Source: Syntrophaceae bacterium UBA5744
Lineage (GTDB): Bacteria > Desulfobacterota > Syntrophia > Syntrophales > UBA2192
Direction of reading: 5' to 3'
NCBI GenBank assembly: GCA_002419215.1
Contig: DIFQ01000001.1
Location: 62,001-126,000, forward strand
Length of the DNA stretch: 64,000 nucleotides
Shown here piece by piece: positions 7,812 through 16,244 of the stretch (position 1 is the first letter of the stretch; every line of letters starts with the position of its first letter). Both the position numbers and the translations under genes were made by a program. The notes beneath the pieces were generated by a model. That model did no database searches and was not told the DNA's origin. It worked only from the letters and a program-made list of their open reading frames with translations.

Positions 7812-9800
7812 TTACCCCTTCCCCGGGCGGGCGCCGTGACTTCCCACCTCTCCTTCAGGGGCCTTCTTGACGGTGATCAGCGGGTCGCCCACGTCGACCT
7901 GATCTCCGGGGTTTTTCAAAACCTCCAGGACTTTCCCGTTGATGGCCGATACGACGTTATTGAGCATCTTCATGGCCTCGAGAACGATCAGCACCTGTCC
8001 GGCGGACACTTCGTCACCTTCCGAGACGGGTACCTCGTTGATGGTGCCCTTGATGGGTGAGCGGATGTCGCCGTCCTTGGCCAGGGCCTCGATCTCCTTG
8101 GCCGTCAGCGTCATCTTCCTGGCCACCTTCTCGCCTTCCTGCTCCATCTCCGTCAGGATCGGCTCGGGATGATGGTCGATCACGAGATAGGTCACGGCAT
8201 CGCCGCTCGAGGTTTTACGCTGGGGCCCGATGACGATGGAGTGAAGCTTGCCGTATGCATCGGGAAATTCGAAGGTGTCGCCCAGGTTGAAGCCGCCCTT
8301 TTTGAACCAGACCTTCGGCGGCAGGACCCAGACCTTCCCGTACTTCTCCTCGAACTTGAAGAAGCTCACCGCATCGTTGGGGTGCTGGAGGTAGAGAACC
8401 AGCTCCTCCTCCGAGGCCTTGCGCTCGAGCCTCTTTTCCAGGACCCTTTTCTCGATCGTGAGATCCACGTCCTCTATTTTCTGGTAGCCGTAGTCGCTAT
8501 CGACGATCTTTTTCCAGTTGGCGCCGAAAACGGTCTCGTAGATCCAGTCGGCCGGCTTGTGGAAGGGCAGCTCCCCGTAGCGGCCCAGCATGAGGTTCTT
8601 GAGGTCGTCGTTGGCGTCCTTGTACCGGGCCCGTTTCAGGACGTTATTGACGGCCGTCGTCCAGAGGATCTGCGAGCCCGGGGTAACGCTCCACCAGTTG
8701 CCCAGCTCGACCTGAACCTTTGGAAGCTCCTGCTGAAGGATCTCCGGCATGAGGTGCAGGAAATTTCCTTTCACGGCCTGCTCGAAGCTCGAGCCGGTGG
8801 CCCCGCCGGGCAACTTGTGGATCTGCACGGTCGGGTCGAAGCCCAGGAACTGGGACTCGAAGTCCTTGTAGTACTCCCGCTCGGGCCGCAGCTTGTTGGA
8901 CGTGTCGATGATGCCCTGCTTGTTGATCCCCACGCAGGGATAACCGTAGTCCTCGAGGGTCTCGACGATCGTCAGGATGGGGGGAGGTCCGTAGAACCCC
9001 GAGAAGGAGTGGTCGCCGCCGTTGACGATCTTCGCGCCGTTCCGGACGGCCTCGACGGTGCGGCCGATGTCGTTTCCGTCGGTGTTGTGGCCGTGGTAGT
9101 GGATCAGCAGGCCGGGAAACCGGTCGAGAATGGCCTTCACCAGGTCTCCGATTCGTTTCTGCGTTCCGAGCCCCGCGTGATTCTTGATGCACAGGATGAT
9201 GTCCTCGCCGGTCACGTCGAGGATCTCGCCCACCTTCTTCACGTAGTAGTCGTCCGTGTGTTCCGGCCCCGTGGAAAAGCAGATGGCGGGCTCCAGAATA
9301 CGGTCGGCCTTCTTGACCTCTTCGAACACGGGGACCATGTTCGGGATGTGGTTGAGGAAGTCGAAGACGCGGAAGACGTCGATCACCTCCGAGAAATGCT
9401 TCACGGTGAGGCGGATGACATTCTCCGGATAGGGCCGGTACCCGAAGAGGTTGATCCCCCGGACGAGCGTCTGGAAAAGGGTGTCCGGCATCATGGACTT
9501 GAGAACCCTGAGCTTCTCGAAGGGGTTGATCTGCTTTCGCAGCATGTCCACGTGGACAGAGGCCCCGCCGGAGATCTCGATGGAGAAATAGCCGCAGGCG
9601 TTTCTCTCCCCCGCCACGAGCATCTGCGTGTGGGGCATGACCCGGTTCTTGAAGTCAGACTGGGAGAGGTCCCTCTCGGTGTTCGTCATGTAATAGCCCT
9701 TCGACCGGCGGATCCTGTCGAGGACGGTTTTGACCCCGCGCTCTTTCAGCTCCCGGGGGGTGATTCTCTCGTCGGTGACTTTCAATGCTTTCTTCGCCAT
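7812..9800 (-). CDS. Pyruvate carboxylase subunit B-like carboxyltransferase with biotinyl domain
   Basis: This is the carboxyltransferase plus biotin-carrier half of a two-subunit 2-oxoacid carboxylase or oxaloacetate decarboxylase. Of 662 residues, about 30-330 are the TIM-barrel transferase, followed by the conserved PycB/OadA region, and about 590-660 are the biotinyl domain, with Lys611 in VLEAMKM as the biotin site. Key barrel residues can be placed: R43-D44, the presumed carbamylated K206 (CIKNHAGL) and zinc histidines in IHYHGHNTDG. The usual RDAHQS reads RDLSQS, the usual HTHDTSG reads HGHNTDG, and PGGATGSS replaces the usual PGG-Y/Q-type loop. Substrate is therefore uncertain: pyruvate is the default guess, another 2-oxoacid possible. 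It lies downstream of the biotin carboxylase gene. Confidence 0.85.
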   Translation of the reverse strand: MAKKALKVTDERITPRELKERGVKTVLDRIRRSKGYYMTNTERDLSQSDFKNRVMPHTQMLVAGERNACGYFSIEISGGASVHVDMLRKQINPFEKLRVLKSMMPDTLFQTLVRGINLFGYRPYPENVIRLTVKHFSEVIDVFRVFDFLNHIPNMVPVFEEVKKADRILEPAICFSTGPEHTDDYYVKKVGEILDVTGEDIILCIKNHAGLGTQKRIGDLVKAILDRFPGLLIHYHGHNTDGNDIGRTVEAVRNGAKIVNGGDHSFSGFYGPPPILTIVETLEDYGYPCVGINKQGIIDTSNKLRPEREYYKDFESQFLGFDPTVQIHKLPGGATGSSFEQAVKGNFLHLMPEILQQELPKVQVELGNWWSVTPGSQILWTTAVNNVLKRARYKDANDDLKNLMLGRYGELPFHKPADWIYETVFGANWKKIVDSDYGYQKIEDVDLTIEKRVLEKRLERKASEEELVLYLQHPNDAVSFFKFEEKYGKVWVLPPKVWFKKGGFNLGDTFEFPDAYGKLHSIVIGPQRKTSSGDAVTYLVIDHHPEPILTEMEQEGEKVARKMTLTAKEIEALAKDGDIRSPIKGTINEVPVSEGDEVSAGQVLIVLEAMKMLNNVVSAINGKVLEVLKNPGDQVDVGDPLITVKKAPEGEVGSHGARPGKG

Positions 9801-9826
9801 CTTCCTTCTCTTTTATCTCTTTCTGA

Positions 9827-9850
9827 ACCCTGTACCCTGGACCCTGTCCC
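9827..9850. repeat. Heptad tandem repeat (ACCCTGT type)
   Basis: Words ACCCTGT (9827), ACCCTGG (9834), ACCCTGT (9841) and CCC follow each other with a 7-nt period, in the gap between the two carboxylase subunit genes. On the sense strand of those genes the words are G-rich. Confidence 0.75.
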
Positions 9851-9874
9851 AATCGCGGTGGTAAGGAATCAATC

Positions 9875-9918
9875 CCCCTCACCCCAGCCGTCTCCCGCGG
9901 GGGGAGAGGGAGATGAAG
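9875..9918. repeat. CCCTCACCCC-type palindromic intergenic repeat
   Basis: CCCTCACCCCAGCCG leads into TCTCCC (9891-9896) and GGGAGA (9902-9907). Similar elements lie at about 18700-18745 and 60102-60150. This motif is common between genes in many proteobacteria. Confidence 0.7.
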
Positions 9919-9929
9919 GTGTTGTGCCG

Positions 9930-11399
9930 TCAATAGGCGTAGGGGTTGATCTTCTTCACATGGATTTCGGCAATGAGCTTGGCCAGCCGGGCCACCTCCC
10001 GCTCCGTTTCGGGGTATCCGAAGATCTCGGGGTGCGTCTCGATATAGCCCGTGTCGAACCGTCCTGCCCGGAAATCAGGCTCGTCGCAGATTGCAAGGTA
10101 GAAGGGGATCGTCGTCTTCGGCCCCACGATGTTAAAGCCCAGCAGGGCCCTCTTGAGCCGGTCGATTGTCTCGTTCCAGTCGTAGCCGCGGCAGGTGAGC
10201 TTCACCATGAGCGAGTCGTATTCCGTGGGGATCTTGTAGCCCTGGTAGACGAGCCCGTCGAGGCGGATGCCCGGTCCGCCGGGGGAGTGGTAGACCTCGA
10301 CGGTCTTGCCGCCCTCGGGCATGAAGTTGTTTTTGGGGTCCTCGGCATTGATCCGGACCTGGATGGCCTTGCCCATCATGTGAACGCGTTCGGCCGGGAT
10401 GTCGATGGCCTCTCCCTGGGCGATCCGGATCTGCTGGCGGACGATGTCCACACCCGTGAGTTCCTCCGTCACGGTATGCTCCACCTGGAGGCGCGTGTTC
10501 ACTTCCATGAACCAGAAGTCGTTCGTCTTCGAGTCGACGAGGAACTCGACCGTCCCTGCGTTGACGTAGTTCGATCCTTTCGCCGCGGCAATGGCCGCGT
10601 CGTACATCCTGTCCAGGACGTCCTTCGGCAGATCCGCCGGGGCGATCTCGAGAAGCTTCTGGTGCCGGCGCTGGATCGAACAGTCCCGGGTGCCCAGGTG
10701 GATGACATTGCCGTGCTCGTCGGCCAGGATCTGGACCTCTACGTGCCGGGGCGCCTCGATGCATTTCTCCACGTAGATGCTGTCGTTGTTGAAGGCGGAC
10801 ATCGCCTCGGTGCGGGCGATGGGGAGCTGCATGAGAAGATCCGAGTCGTTTTCCACCCTCCGGATCCCGCGGCCGCCTCCGCCGAGGGAGGCCTTCAGCA
10901 TGATGGGGTAGCCTACTTTCTTTCCGAACTCGATAGCCTGCCGGATACCTGCTTCGCCCGGCTCGAGCGTTGACGTCCCCGGGACGAAGGGGATTTTCGT
11001 CTTCTCCATGATCTGCCGGGCCACGACCTTGTTGCCCAGGTCCCGGATCACTTCGGGCGGGGGGCCGATGAAAGCGATGCCCGCCTTTTCGCAGGCTGCT
11101 GAGAAGTCGGGGTTTTCCGCGAGGAAGCCGTAACCGGGGTGGATGGCGTCGGCACCGCTTTTCCTGGCCGCCCAGACGTGCTTTTCCACGTCCAGGTAGT
11201 CTTTGCGGGGACCGTTGCCGATGAGAATGGCCTCGTCGGCAAGGCGGATGAAATACGCCTCGCTGTCGGGTTTCTCATAGACGGCCACGGTCTTGAGGCC
11301 CATTTCCATGGCCGTGCGGATGATCCGCAATGCGATCTCACCGCGGTTTGCGATCAGGATCTTGCGGATCCGTCTTTCCCTCGTTTTCCTCGCTGCCAT
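9930..11399 (-). CDS. Biotin carboxylase subunit (acetyl-CoA/pyruvate carboxylase type)
   Basis: This ATP-grasp enzyme carboxylates biotin with bicarbonate and ATP for the carboxyltransferase encoded downstream. The 489-residue product (start ATG 11399, after AGAAGGA) opens with RKILIANRGEIALRIIR and shows HPGYGFLAENPDF, the glycine-rich GGGGRGIRRV loop and EVNTRLQVEHTVTEELTG. A 20-codon longer start at 11459 lies only about 3 nt after the predicted transcription start and has no Shine-Dalgarno, so it is less likely. The two genes form one operon (PycA-PycB type) separated by 129 nt of repeats. Confidence 0.93.
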   Translation of the reverse strand: MAARKTRERRIRKILIANRGEIALRIIRTAMEMGLKTVAVYEKPDSEAYFIRLADEAILIGNGPRKDYLDVEKHVWAARKSGADAIHPGYGFLAENPDFSAACEKAGIAFIGPPPEVIRDLGNKVVARQIMEKTKIPFVPGTSTLEPGEAGIRQAIEFGKKVGYPIMLKASLGGGGRGIRRVENDSDLLMQLPIARTEAMSAFNNDSIYVEKCIEAPRHVEVQILADEHGNVIHLGTRDCSIQRRHQKLLEIAPADLPKDVLDRMYDAAIAAAKGSNYVNAGTVEFLVDSKTNDFWFMEVNTRLQVEHTVTEELTGVDIVRQQIRIAQGEAIDIPAERVHMMGKAIQVRINAEDPKNNFMPEGGKTVEVYHSPGGPGIRLDGLVYQGYKIPTEYDSLMVKLTCRGYDWNETIDRLKRALLGFNIVGPKTTIPFYLAICDEPDFRAGRFDTGYIETHPEIFGYPETEREVARLAKLIAEIHVKKINPYAY

Positions 11400-11468
11400 C
11401 GGATTCCTTCTTGCGTCAGGAGGGCCGATTTCGGCCCCTGACATGCTGCTTTTTTTCATAAAGGTTTG

Positions 11469-11497
11469 CTTATACGGTCAACCCGGAAGCCTGTCAA
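11469..11497 (-). promoter_or_regulatory. Strong sigma-70-like promoter of the carboxylase operon
   Basis: On the minus strand TTGACA (11497-11492), 17 nt, and TATAAG (11474-11469). Transcription would start near 11462, about 60 nt before the chosen biotin carboxylase start. Confidence 0.75.
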
Positions 11498-11528
11498 GGG
11501 CTTTGTTTCAGGGAATCCATAAATTGTC

Positions 11529-11557
11529 TTGACTTTAAAAGTTCCTTTGGGCTAAAC
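11529..11557 (+). promoter_or_regulatory. Weak candidate promoter of the EF-G-like gene
   Basis: TTGACT at 11529-11534, a 17-nt spacer and a poor -10 CTAAAC at 11552-11557. It is divergent from the carboxylase promoter. Confidence 0.3.
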
Positions 11558-11601
11558 GGTGCGGATATTAATTGATACGCGCAGCTCGGAAAGGAGCATC
11601 T

Positions 11602-13689
11602 ATGGCAAAGCACGACACGAAAGCCCTGAGAAACATCGCGATCGTCGGTCACGGCGGCACCGGGAAGACGTCGATCGCCGAATCCATGCTCTTTGTCTCC
11701 GGGAAAACGGACCGACTGGGTCGCCCGGATGACGGCACGTCCATCATGGACTGGGAGCCCGAAGAGCAGAAGCGCCGTATCTCCATCAGCGCCGCAGTGG
11801 CTTTCGTCGAGTGGGACAAGCACCGGATCAACATCCTCGACACGCCGGGCGACGCCAACTTCGCCATGGACACCCAGAGCTGCCTCCGTGTCGCCGACGG
11901 GGCCGTCGTGATCGTCGATGCCGTGGGCGGAGTGGAATTCCAGACGGAAAAAGTCTGGGAGGCCTCAGACGAATACGCCCTGCCGCGCCTGATCTTCGTC
12001 AACAAAATGGACCGCGAAAGGGCCAATTTCAGCACCACACTGGACAGCATCAAAGCGAAGCTGGGCAAGAAGGGAACGCCCCTCTTTATCCCCATCGGCG
12101 CCGAGGACAAGCTCAAGGGCATCGTCGATCTCATGCAGATGAAGGCCCTCTTCTTCGACGACCCCAAGGGCAAGGTGAAGGCCGGCGATATCCCCGCGGA
12201 GCTCGCCGACGAGGCCAAGAAGTACCGCGAGGCCATGACCGAGGACATCGCCGAGTGCGACGAAGCCCTCATGGACAAATACCTCGAAAGCGGCGAGCTC
12301 ACCCCGGAGGAACTGAAAACGGGGCTGCGCAAGGGTGTCGTCAGCGGGTCCCTGTTCCCCGTCGTCTGCGGTGTCGCCAACCGCAACATCGGCATTGCCC
12401 CGCTCATGGACCTCGTCGTGGCCGCCATGCCCGCTCCGCTGGATCGCAGTGAAGCCAGAGGGAAAAACCCCTCGACGGGCGCCGACGAGGTTCGAAGCCC
12501 CGACGAGAAGGCCCCCTTCTCCGCTTACGTGTTCAAGACCATCTCGGATCCCTTTGCGGGCCGTCTGACCCTTTTCAGGGTCTACTCCGGCACGGCCGGC
12601 TCCGACGGAACCTTCTTCAATCCCACCCGCAAGACGACGGAGCGCTTCGGCAACATCTTCTATCTCGACGGGAAAAGCCAGAAGCCGGCCGAATCGGTCG
12701 TTCCCGGAGACATCGCCGCCGTGTCGAAACTGAAGGAGACCTTCACGGGCGACACGATGACCGATGAGAAGAACCCCATCCAGTACGAGAAGGTCCAGCC
12801 GATCCCCGCCATCATCTCATTTGCCGTCCAGCCCAAGTCCAAGGGCGACGAGGAGAAGATCATGTCGGGGCTCAACCGCCTCGTCGAGGAGGACCCCACG
12901 CTCAATTACCGCCGCGACGAGCAGACCCGCGAGATCATTCTCTCGGGCATGGGCCAGGTCCACATCGAGATCGCCGTCGAAAAGATGAAGCGCAAGTTCG
13001 GCGTCGAGGTAACGCTGACGACGCCCAAGGTCCCCTACAAGGAAACCCTCAAGGGCAAGACGACCGTCCAGGGCCGCTACAAGAAGCAGTCCGGCGGACG
13101 CGGACAGTTCGGCGACACGTGGCTCGAGATCGAGCCGCTTCCCAGGGGCGGCGGGTTCGAGTTCGTCGACAGGATCGTCGGCGGTGCAATCCCCAGGAAT
13201 TACATCCCCGCCGTCGAGAAGGGTATCGCCGAGGCCATGCTGGAAGGCGTGCTCGCAGGCTACCCCGTCGTGGACGTGAAGGTTTCTCTCTTTGACGGAT
13301 CCTTCCACACGGTCGATTCCTCTGAAATGGCCTTCAAGATCGCCGGCTCCATGGGGTTCAAGAAGGGCGTGGAGCAGTGCAACCCGACGCTGCTCGAGCC
13401 CATCGTCAACATCGACATCGAGATCCCCGACGAATACATGGGCGACGTCATCGGCGATCTCAACTCTCGAAGAGGCCGTGTGATCGGCATGGAACCCAAG
13501 GGTCACAACCAGATCATCAAGGGACAGGTGCCGCTGGCCGAAATCCTGCGATATGCCCCGGATCTGCGCTCGATCACGAGCGGGCGCGGGACCTTCACCT
13601 ACAGCCACTCCCACTACGAGGAGGTGCCGCCCATGATCGCCGAGAAGGTCATCGCCGCCGCCCGGAGAGAAAAGGAAGAGAAGGGTTGA
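11602..13689 (+). CDS. Elongation factor G-like protein (EF-G-2 type)
   Basis: This is a translational GTPase of the EF-G family. The 695-residue product starts at ATG 11602 behind AAGGAG. G1 is VGHGGTGKTS at residues 15-24, unlike the AHIDAGKTT of canonical EF-G, which places it with the divergent EF-G-2/FusA2 group. G3 is DTPGDANF and G4 NKMD. Domains II-V are complete, including SGMGQVHIEIAVEKMK and the domain IV loop YKETLKGKT. Members of this group may lack full translocase activity or act in recycling; which applies here cannot be told. Its stop overlaps the mog start. Confidence 0.9.
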   Translation: MAKHDTKALRNIAIVGHGGTGKTSIAESMLFVSGKTDRLGRPDDGTSIMDWEPEEQKRRISISAAVAFVEWDKHRINILDTPGDANFAMDTQSCLRVADGAVVIVDAVGGVEFQTEKVWEASDEYALPRLIFVNKMDRERANFSTTLDSIKAKLGKKGTPLFIPIGAEDKLKGIVDLMQMKALFFDDPKGKVKAGDIPAELADEAKKYREAMTEDIAECDEALMDKYLESGELTPEELKTGLRKGVVSGSLFPVVCGVANRNIGIAPLMDLVVAAMPAPLDRSEARGKNPSTGADEVRSPDEKAPFSAYVFKTISDPFAGRLTLFRVYSGTAGSDGTFFNPTRKTTERFGNIFYLDGKSQKPAESVVPGDIAAVSKLKETFTGDTMTDEKNPIQYEKVQPIPAIISFAVQPKSKGDEEKIMSGLNRLVEEDPTLNYRRDEQTREIILSGMGQVHIEIAVEKMKRKFGVEVTLTTPKVPYKETLKGKTTVQGRYKKQSGGRGQFGDTWLEIEPLPRGGGFEFVDRIVGGAIPRNYIPAVEKGIAEAMLEGVLAGYPVVDVKVSLFDGSFHTVDSSEMAFKIAGSMGFKKGVEQCNPTLLEPIVNIDIEIPDEYMGDVIGDLNSRRGRVIGMEPKGHNQIIKGQVPLAEILRYAPDLRSITSGRGTFTYSHSHYEEVPPMIAEKVIAAARREKEEKG

Positions 13690-14174
13690 TCAAGGCAGGA
13701 GTTCTCACTCTCAGCGACAAGGGGTCCCGCGGCGAACGCGAGGACCTGAGCGGCCCGGAAGTGATCCGGATCCTGAAGGAAATCGGCATCGAGACCGAAC
13801 GCTGCGAGATCGTCCCCGACGAGGCGGAGATCATCTCCCGGAAGCTCATCGAGTTCGTCGACGAGCGCAAACTGGATCTCGTCGTCACGACGGGCGGGAC
13901 GGGCGTGAGTCCCCGCGATGTGACCCCGGAGGCCACCCTGAAGGTCGTCGACCGGGAGATCCCCGGCATGGCCGAAGCGATGCGCCGCGAAAGCATGCTG
14001 AAGACGCCCCACGCCATGATCTCGCGCGCCGTCGCGGGCATCCGCAAAACAACCCTCATCGTCAACCTTCCCGGCAGCCCCAGGGGAGTGCGGGAGAATC
14101 TCGCCGTGATCCTGCCGGCGTTGAAACACGCCATCGAGAAGATCAAGGGGGACCCAGCCGACTGCGGAAGTTAG
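13686..14174 (+). CDS. mog: Molybdopterin adenylyltransferase (MogA/MoaB family)
   Basis: Mog adenylates molybdopterin before molybdenum insertion. The 162-residue product begins at TTG 13686 (LIKAGVLTLSDKGSRGERED) behind GGAAGAGAAGGG, and this TTG overlaps the TGA of the EF-G-like gene, so the pair is translationally coupled. The diagnostic VVTTGGTGVSPRDVTPEAT (molybdopterin and ATP site), HAMISRAVAGI and LPGSPRGVRENL are all present. The coupling to an EF-G-like gene is not functionally obvious. The stop codon TAG is part of the first word of a GGAAG octad repeat. Confidence 0.93.
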   Translation: MIKAGVLTLSDKGSRGEREDLSGPEVIRILKEIGIETERCEIVPDEAEIISRKLIEFVDERKLDLVVTTGGTGVSPRDVTPEATLKVVDREIPGMAEAMRRESMLKTPHAMISRAVAGIRKTTLIVNLPGSPRGVRENLAVILPALKHAIEKIKGDPADCGS

Positions 14175-14251
14175 GAAGATAGGAAGTCAGGAAGCTCGGA
14201 AAAAGCGTCTTTGTCCTATCCGATCTTCCGCTCTTCCTCACTTCCTACCTT
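14164..14251. repeat. GGAAG octad repeat, facing arms, between mog and the Mut7-C gene
   Basis: Left-arm words of 8 nt are TTAGGAAG, ATAGGAAG, TCAGGAAG and CTCGGAAA. The right arm read in reverse complement gives GTAGGAAG, TGAGGAAG, AGCGGAAG and ATCGGATA. The arms can fold on each other imperfectly. The repeat lies between convergent genes and starts inside the mog stop codon. Confidence 0.85.
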
Positions 14252-14270
14252 CGTGATCATCCATTCCCCG

Positions 14271-14744
14271 TCATCCGTTACCCTCCCCGCGATACAACAC
14301 CCTCCGCAGCACGGAGAGGGCACGGGCGCGGTGCGTGCCGGGCCAGAACACCCCGCCGCATTTCGGGCACACCCGGAATGATTTTTGTGTCCTGAACACA
14401 TAATCAGGAACGAGCGGACGAACCTTTTCCGGCGTGGCTTCCACCAGGAATTCGTTGCAACGCAGGCACACGGAGAATAACTTGTCCGGTTCTGGCCTGA
14501 GGCCCAGCTTCCCGAGAACCTCGACGATCTGATCCTCCACCCGGTCGCTTTCCACGAAAAGAACGATGCCGGGGTGCTGCCGGGCCAGGAGATCCTTGCG
14601 TCTCGTCAGGACGGCCCTCCCCTGCCGCTCCGCCATCCGCAGAAACACGCGGTCGGCTTCCCCTCGCCAGTAGACCGTGTCATAGCCGAGGATCCTCAGC
14701 CACGTGGACAGACGTCCCAGGGAGCTGTCGACCAGGAACTTCAT
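14271..14744 (-). CDS. Mut7-C family putative RNase with zinc ribbon
   Basis: The 157-residue protein opens with the PIN-like Mut7-C motif KFLVDSSLGRLSTWLRILGY and ends in a zinc ribbon made of CLRCNEF and CPKCGGVFWPGTH. The family is predicted to be a nuclease from fold similarity; no substrate is established. It is last in the metallophosphoesterase-HIT-lapA run on the minus strand, 33 nt after lapA. Confidence 0.88.
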   Translation of the reverse strand: MKFLVDSSLGRLSTWLRILGYDTVYWRGEADRVFLRMAERQGRAVLTRRKDLLARQHPGIVLFVESDRVEDQIVEVLGKLGLRPEPDKLFSVCLRCNEFLVEATPEKVRPLVPDYVFRTQKSFRVCPKCGGVFWPGTHRARALSVLRRVLYRGEGNG

Positions 14745-14777
14745 CGCAGCCTTTCTTCAGGGGGAAACGGGAGGACT

Positions 14778-15095
14778 CTACATCATCCCCGTCGACTGGG
14801 GCGGGGGCGGCTGGTAGGAGGAGCCGCGCATCAGCGTGAGGTTCTTCTGCTCGAGCTCGTCGATCTTCCGGTAGAGCTTGTTCATCCGGAGTGTCATCCT
14901 GAGCTTGTCGATGGCGCCGAGGAGTGCCGCCATGACAAACCCGATCACGAAGAACGTAAAGACGAGAAAATAGATCGGAATTTCGTCATAGGCGTAGCCG
15001 AAGTATCGCAATTTGATCGGATCGCTGTTCTGCACGCCGAACGTGACAAAGAAGAAGGCAAAAGCAAGGATGACGATCAAATAGATGAACCTCAT
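14778..15095 (-). CDS. LapA-family (DUF1049) small membrane protein
   Basis: The 105-residue protein has two hydrophobic segments (about 2-20 and 39-62) joined by VQNSDPIKLRYFG, then a coiled coil and a proline-rich tail. This is the lipopolysaccharide assembly protein A domain layout; in E. coli LapA works with LapB in controlling LPS synthesis. Its ATG overlaps the HIT stop by 4 nt (ATGA). Confidence 0.85.
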   Translation of the reverse strand: MRFIYLIVILAFAFFFVTFGVQNSDPIKLRYFGYAYDEIPIYFLVFTFFVIGFVMAALLGAIDKLRMTLRMNKLYRKIDELEQKNLTLMRGSSYQPPPPQSTGMM

Positions 15096-15583
15096 GGTCT
15101 GACCTCCTCCTCGTATCTCCTGAAATGCGGCAGGAGCAACTCTTTCGTTTTCATGATGTCTTCGGAGATGATCCTCACCTCCCCGAAGACGGACAGGGAA
15201 TTCGTGTCACCGACCCAGCGCGGCACGATGTGCATGTGCAGATGGTCCTCCACGCCTGCACCGGCGGCCCGTCCCAGATTCATTCCCAGGTTGAAGCCCT
15301 GGGGGTCCATGGCTGCCTTGATTACTTTGACACACCGGGCCGTCAAATCGAACATCTCGCAGTGTTCCTCGAGTCGAAGCTCCTCGATGTTGCGCACGTG
15401 CCGGTGGGGCGCAACCATGAGGTGACCCGTGATATAGGGGTAGCGATTCATGATGATGAAGGCGTGCTTGCCGTCATGGAGCACAAATCCGTTGTCCCGG
15501 ATGGAGTCCCTGCAGAAAATGCACCCTTCCACCTTCTTCCCCCTGATGTATTCCATTCGCCATGGCGCGTAAATGCTTTTCAT
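15092..15583 (-). CDS. HIT-family nucleotide hydrolase/transferase
   Basis: The 163-residue protein carries the histidine triad HLHMHIVPRW with H114, H116 and H118, and the upstream GHLMVAPHRHV. An N-terminal CIFC pair (C21, C24) matches the Ap4A-phosphorylase-like and GalT-like HIT branch. It probably acts on dinucleoside polyphosphates or nucleoside phosphoramidates in the cytosol. It is coupled to lapA by a 4-nt overlap. Confidence 0.9.
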   Translation of the reverse strand: MKSIYAPWRMEYIRGKKVEGCIFCRDSIRDNGFVLHDGKHAFIIMNRYPYITGHLMVAPHRHVRNIEELRLEEHCEMFDLTARCVKVIKAAMDPQGFNLGMNLGRAAGAGVEDHLHMHIVPRWVGDTNSLSVFGEVRIISEDIMKTKELLLPHFRRYEEEVRP

Positions 15584-15606
15584 GACCCTGTACCCGTGCT
15601 GCCGAT

Positions 15607-16095
15607 TCAGCCTTCGTCTATTGCGATGATCCGGCCCGTGATCGCGTCCTCGCCGACATCCAGGACCCCGACCGTGTTGGATATGGAGTGACGCCTGTCG
15701 CAGGCCGTCCCCGGGTTGAAGAAAAGAATCCCCTCCCGGATGTGATTCGCCGGATAGTGGCTGTGGCCGTAGACGATGCAGTCCACGTCGTCGAATTCAC
15801 TCCGGATCCGATCCTCCAGGTCCAACGGCGAGCCCCAACCGTGGATGAGGCCGATCCGGAAACGGCCGACCTGGAGAACGCGTTTGGCAGGGATCTCGTC
15901 CTCGATGCGGGATGAGTCCATGTTTCCGCAGACGGCGATGACGTCCTTGTCCCCGAAGGCATCCAGGACCCTGAGATCGACGAGGTCGCCCGCATGGAGG
16001 ATCAGTTCGGCATCGTGGAAGTGCTTTCGGACGATGGCGAGGAGCCTTTCGTCGGGTTCCCTGAGATGCGTGTCGGAGATAACGCCGATCTTCAA
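15607..16095 (-). CDS. YfcE/MJ0936-type metallophosphoesterase
   Basis: The 162-residue calcineurin-like phosphoesterase shows the metal-site motifs in order: VISDTHL, HAGDLVD, CGNMDS, LIHGWG and YGHSHYPAN. TTG at 16095 is preferred as start because GGGAGG lies 7 nt upstream and the conserved LKIGVISDTH follows at once. A good TATAAT box 26-31 nt upstream also fits this start. Small YfcE-like enzymes hydrolyse phosphodiesters; the natural substrate is unknown. It heads the run HIT-lapA-Mut7-C. Confidence 0.9.
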   Translation of the reverse strand: MKIGVISDTHLREPDERLLAIVRKHFHDAELILHAGDLVDLRVLDAFGDKDVIAVCGNMDSSRIEDEIPAKRVLQVGRFRIGLIHGWGSPLDLEDRIRSEFDDVDCIVYGHSHYPANHIREGILFFNPGTACDRRHSISNTVGVLDVGEDAITGRIIAIDEG

Positions 16096-16120
16096 CCTGA
16101 TCCCTCCCGGAACGAATGGA

Positions 16121-16148
16121 ATTATATCGCCCATCGGCAAAAAGACAA
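16121..16148 (-). promoter_or_regulatory. Sigma-70-like promoter of the metallophosphoesterase operon
   Basis: On the minus strand TTGTCT (16148-16143), 16 nt, and a consensus TATAAT (16126-16121). The start near 16114 leaves a leader of about 20 nt. Confidence 0.75.
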
Positions 16149-16156
16149 GTCTTTTT
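16139..16156. promoter_or_regulatory. Perfect 8-bp dyad between divergent promoters (possible operator)
   Basis: AAAAAGAC (16139-16146) and GTCTTTTT (16149-16156) are separated by AA. The dyad covers the -35 box of the metallophosphoesterase promoter and lies about 33 nt upstream of the -35 box of the ligA-side promoter. It could be an operator or a weak bidirectional terminator. Confidence 0.45.
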
Positions 16157-16188
16157 TGGCATGTGCAAGGACCCGCCGTGCTTTCGGT

Positions 16189-16217
16189 TTGACTTTTCCG
16201 CGCCGGGATACTAAGAT
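16189..16217 (+). promoter_or_regulatory. Sigma-70-like promoter of the small gene-ligA operon
   Basis: TTGACT at 16189-16194, 17 nt, and TAAGAT at 16212-16217. The start near 16224 is a few bases before the AAGGAAG ribosome-binding site. Confidence 0.75.
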
Positions 16218-16244
16218 TGTCCAGGGCGAAAAGGAAGAATGGCA

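Noticed and set aside
8169..10973. 934-codon open frame opposite the carboxylase subunit genes
   Set aside because: It runs straight through two real genes and the repeat-filled gap between them. No family motif is visible, so it is an antisense shadow.
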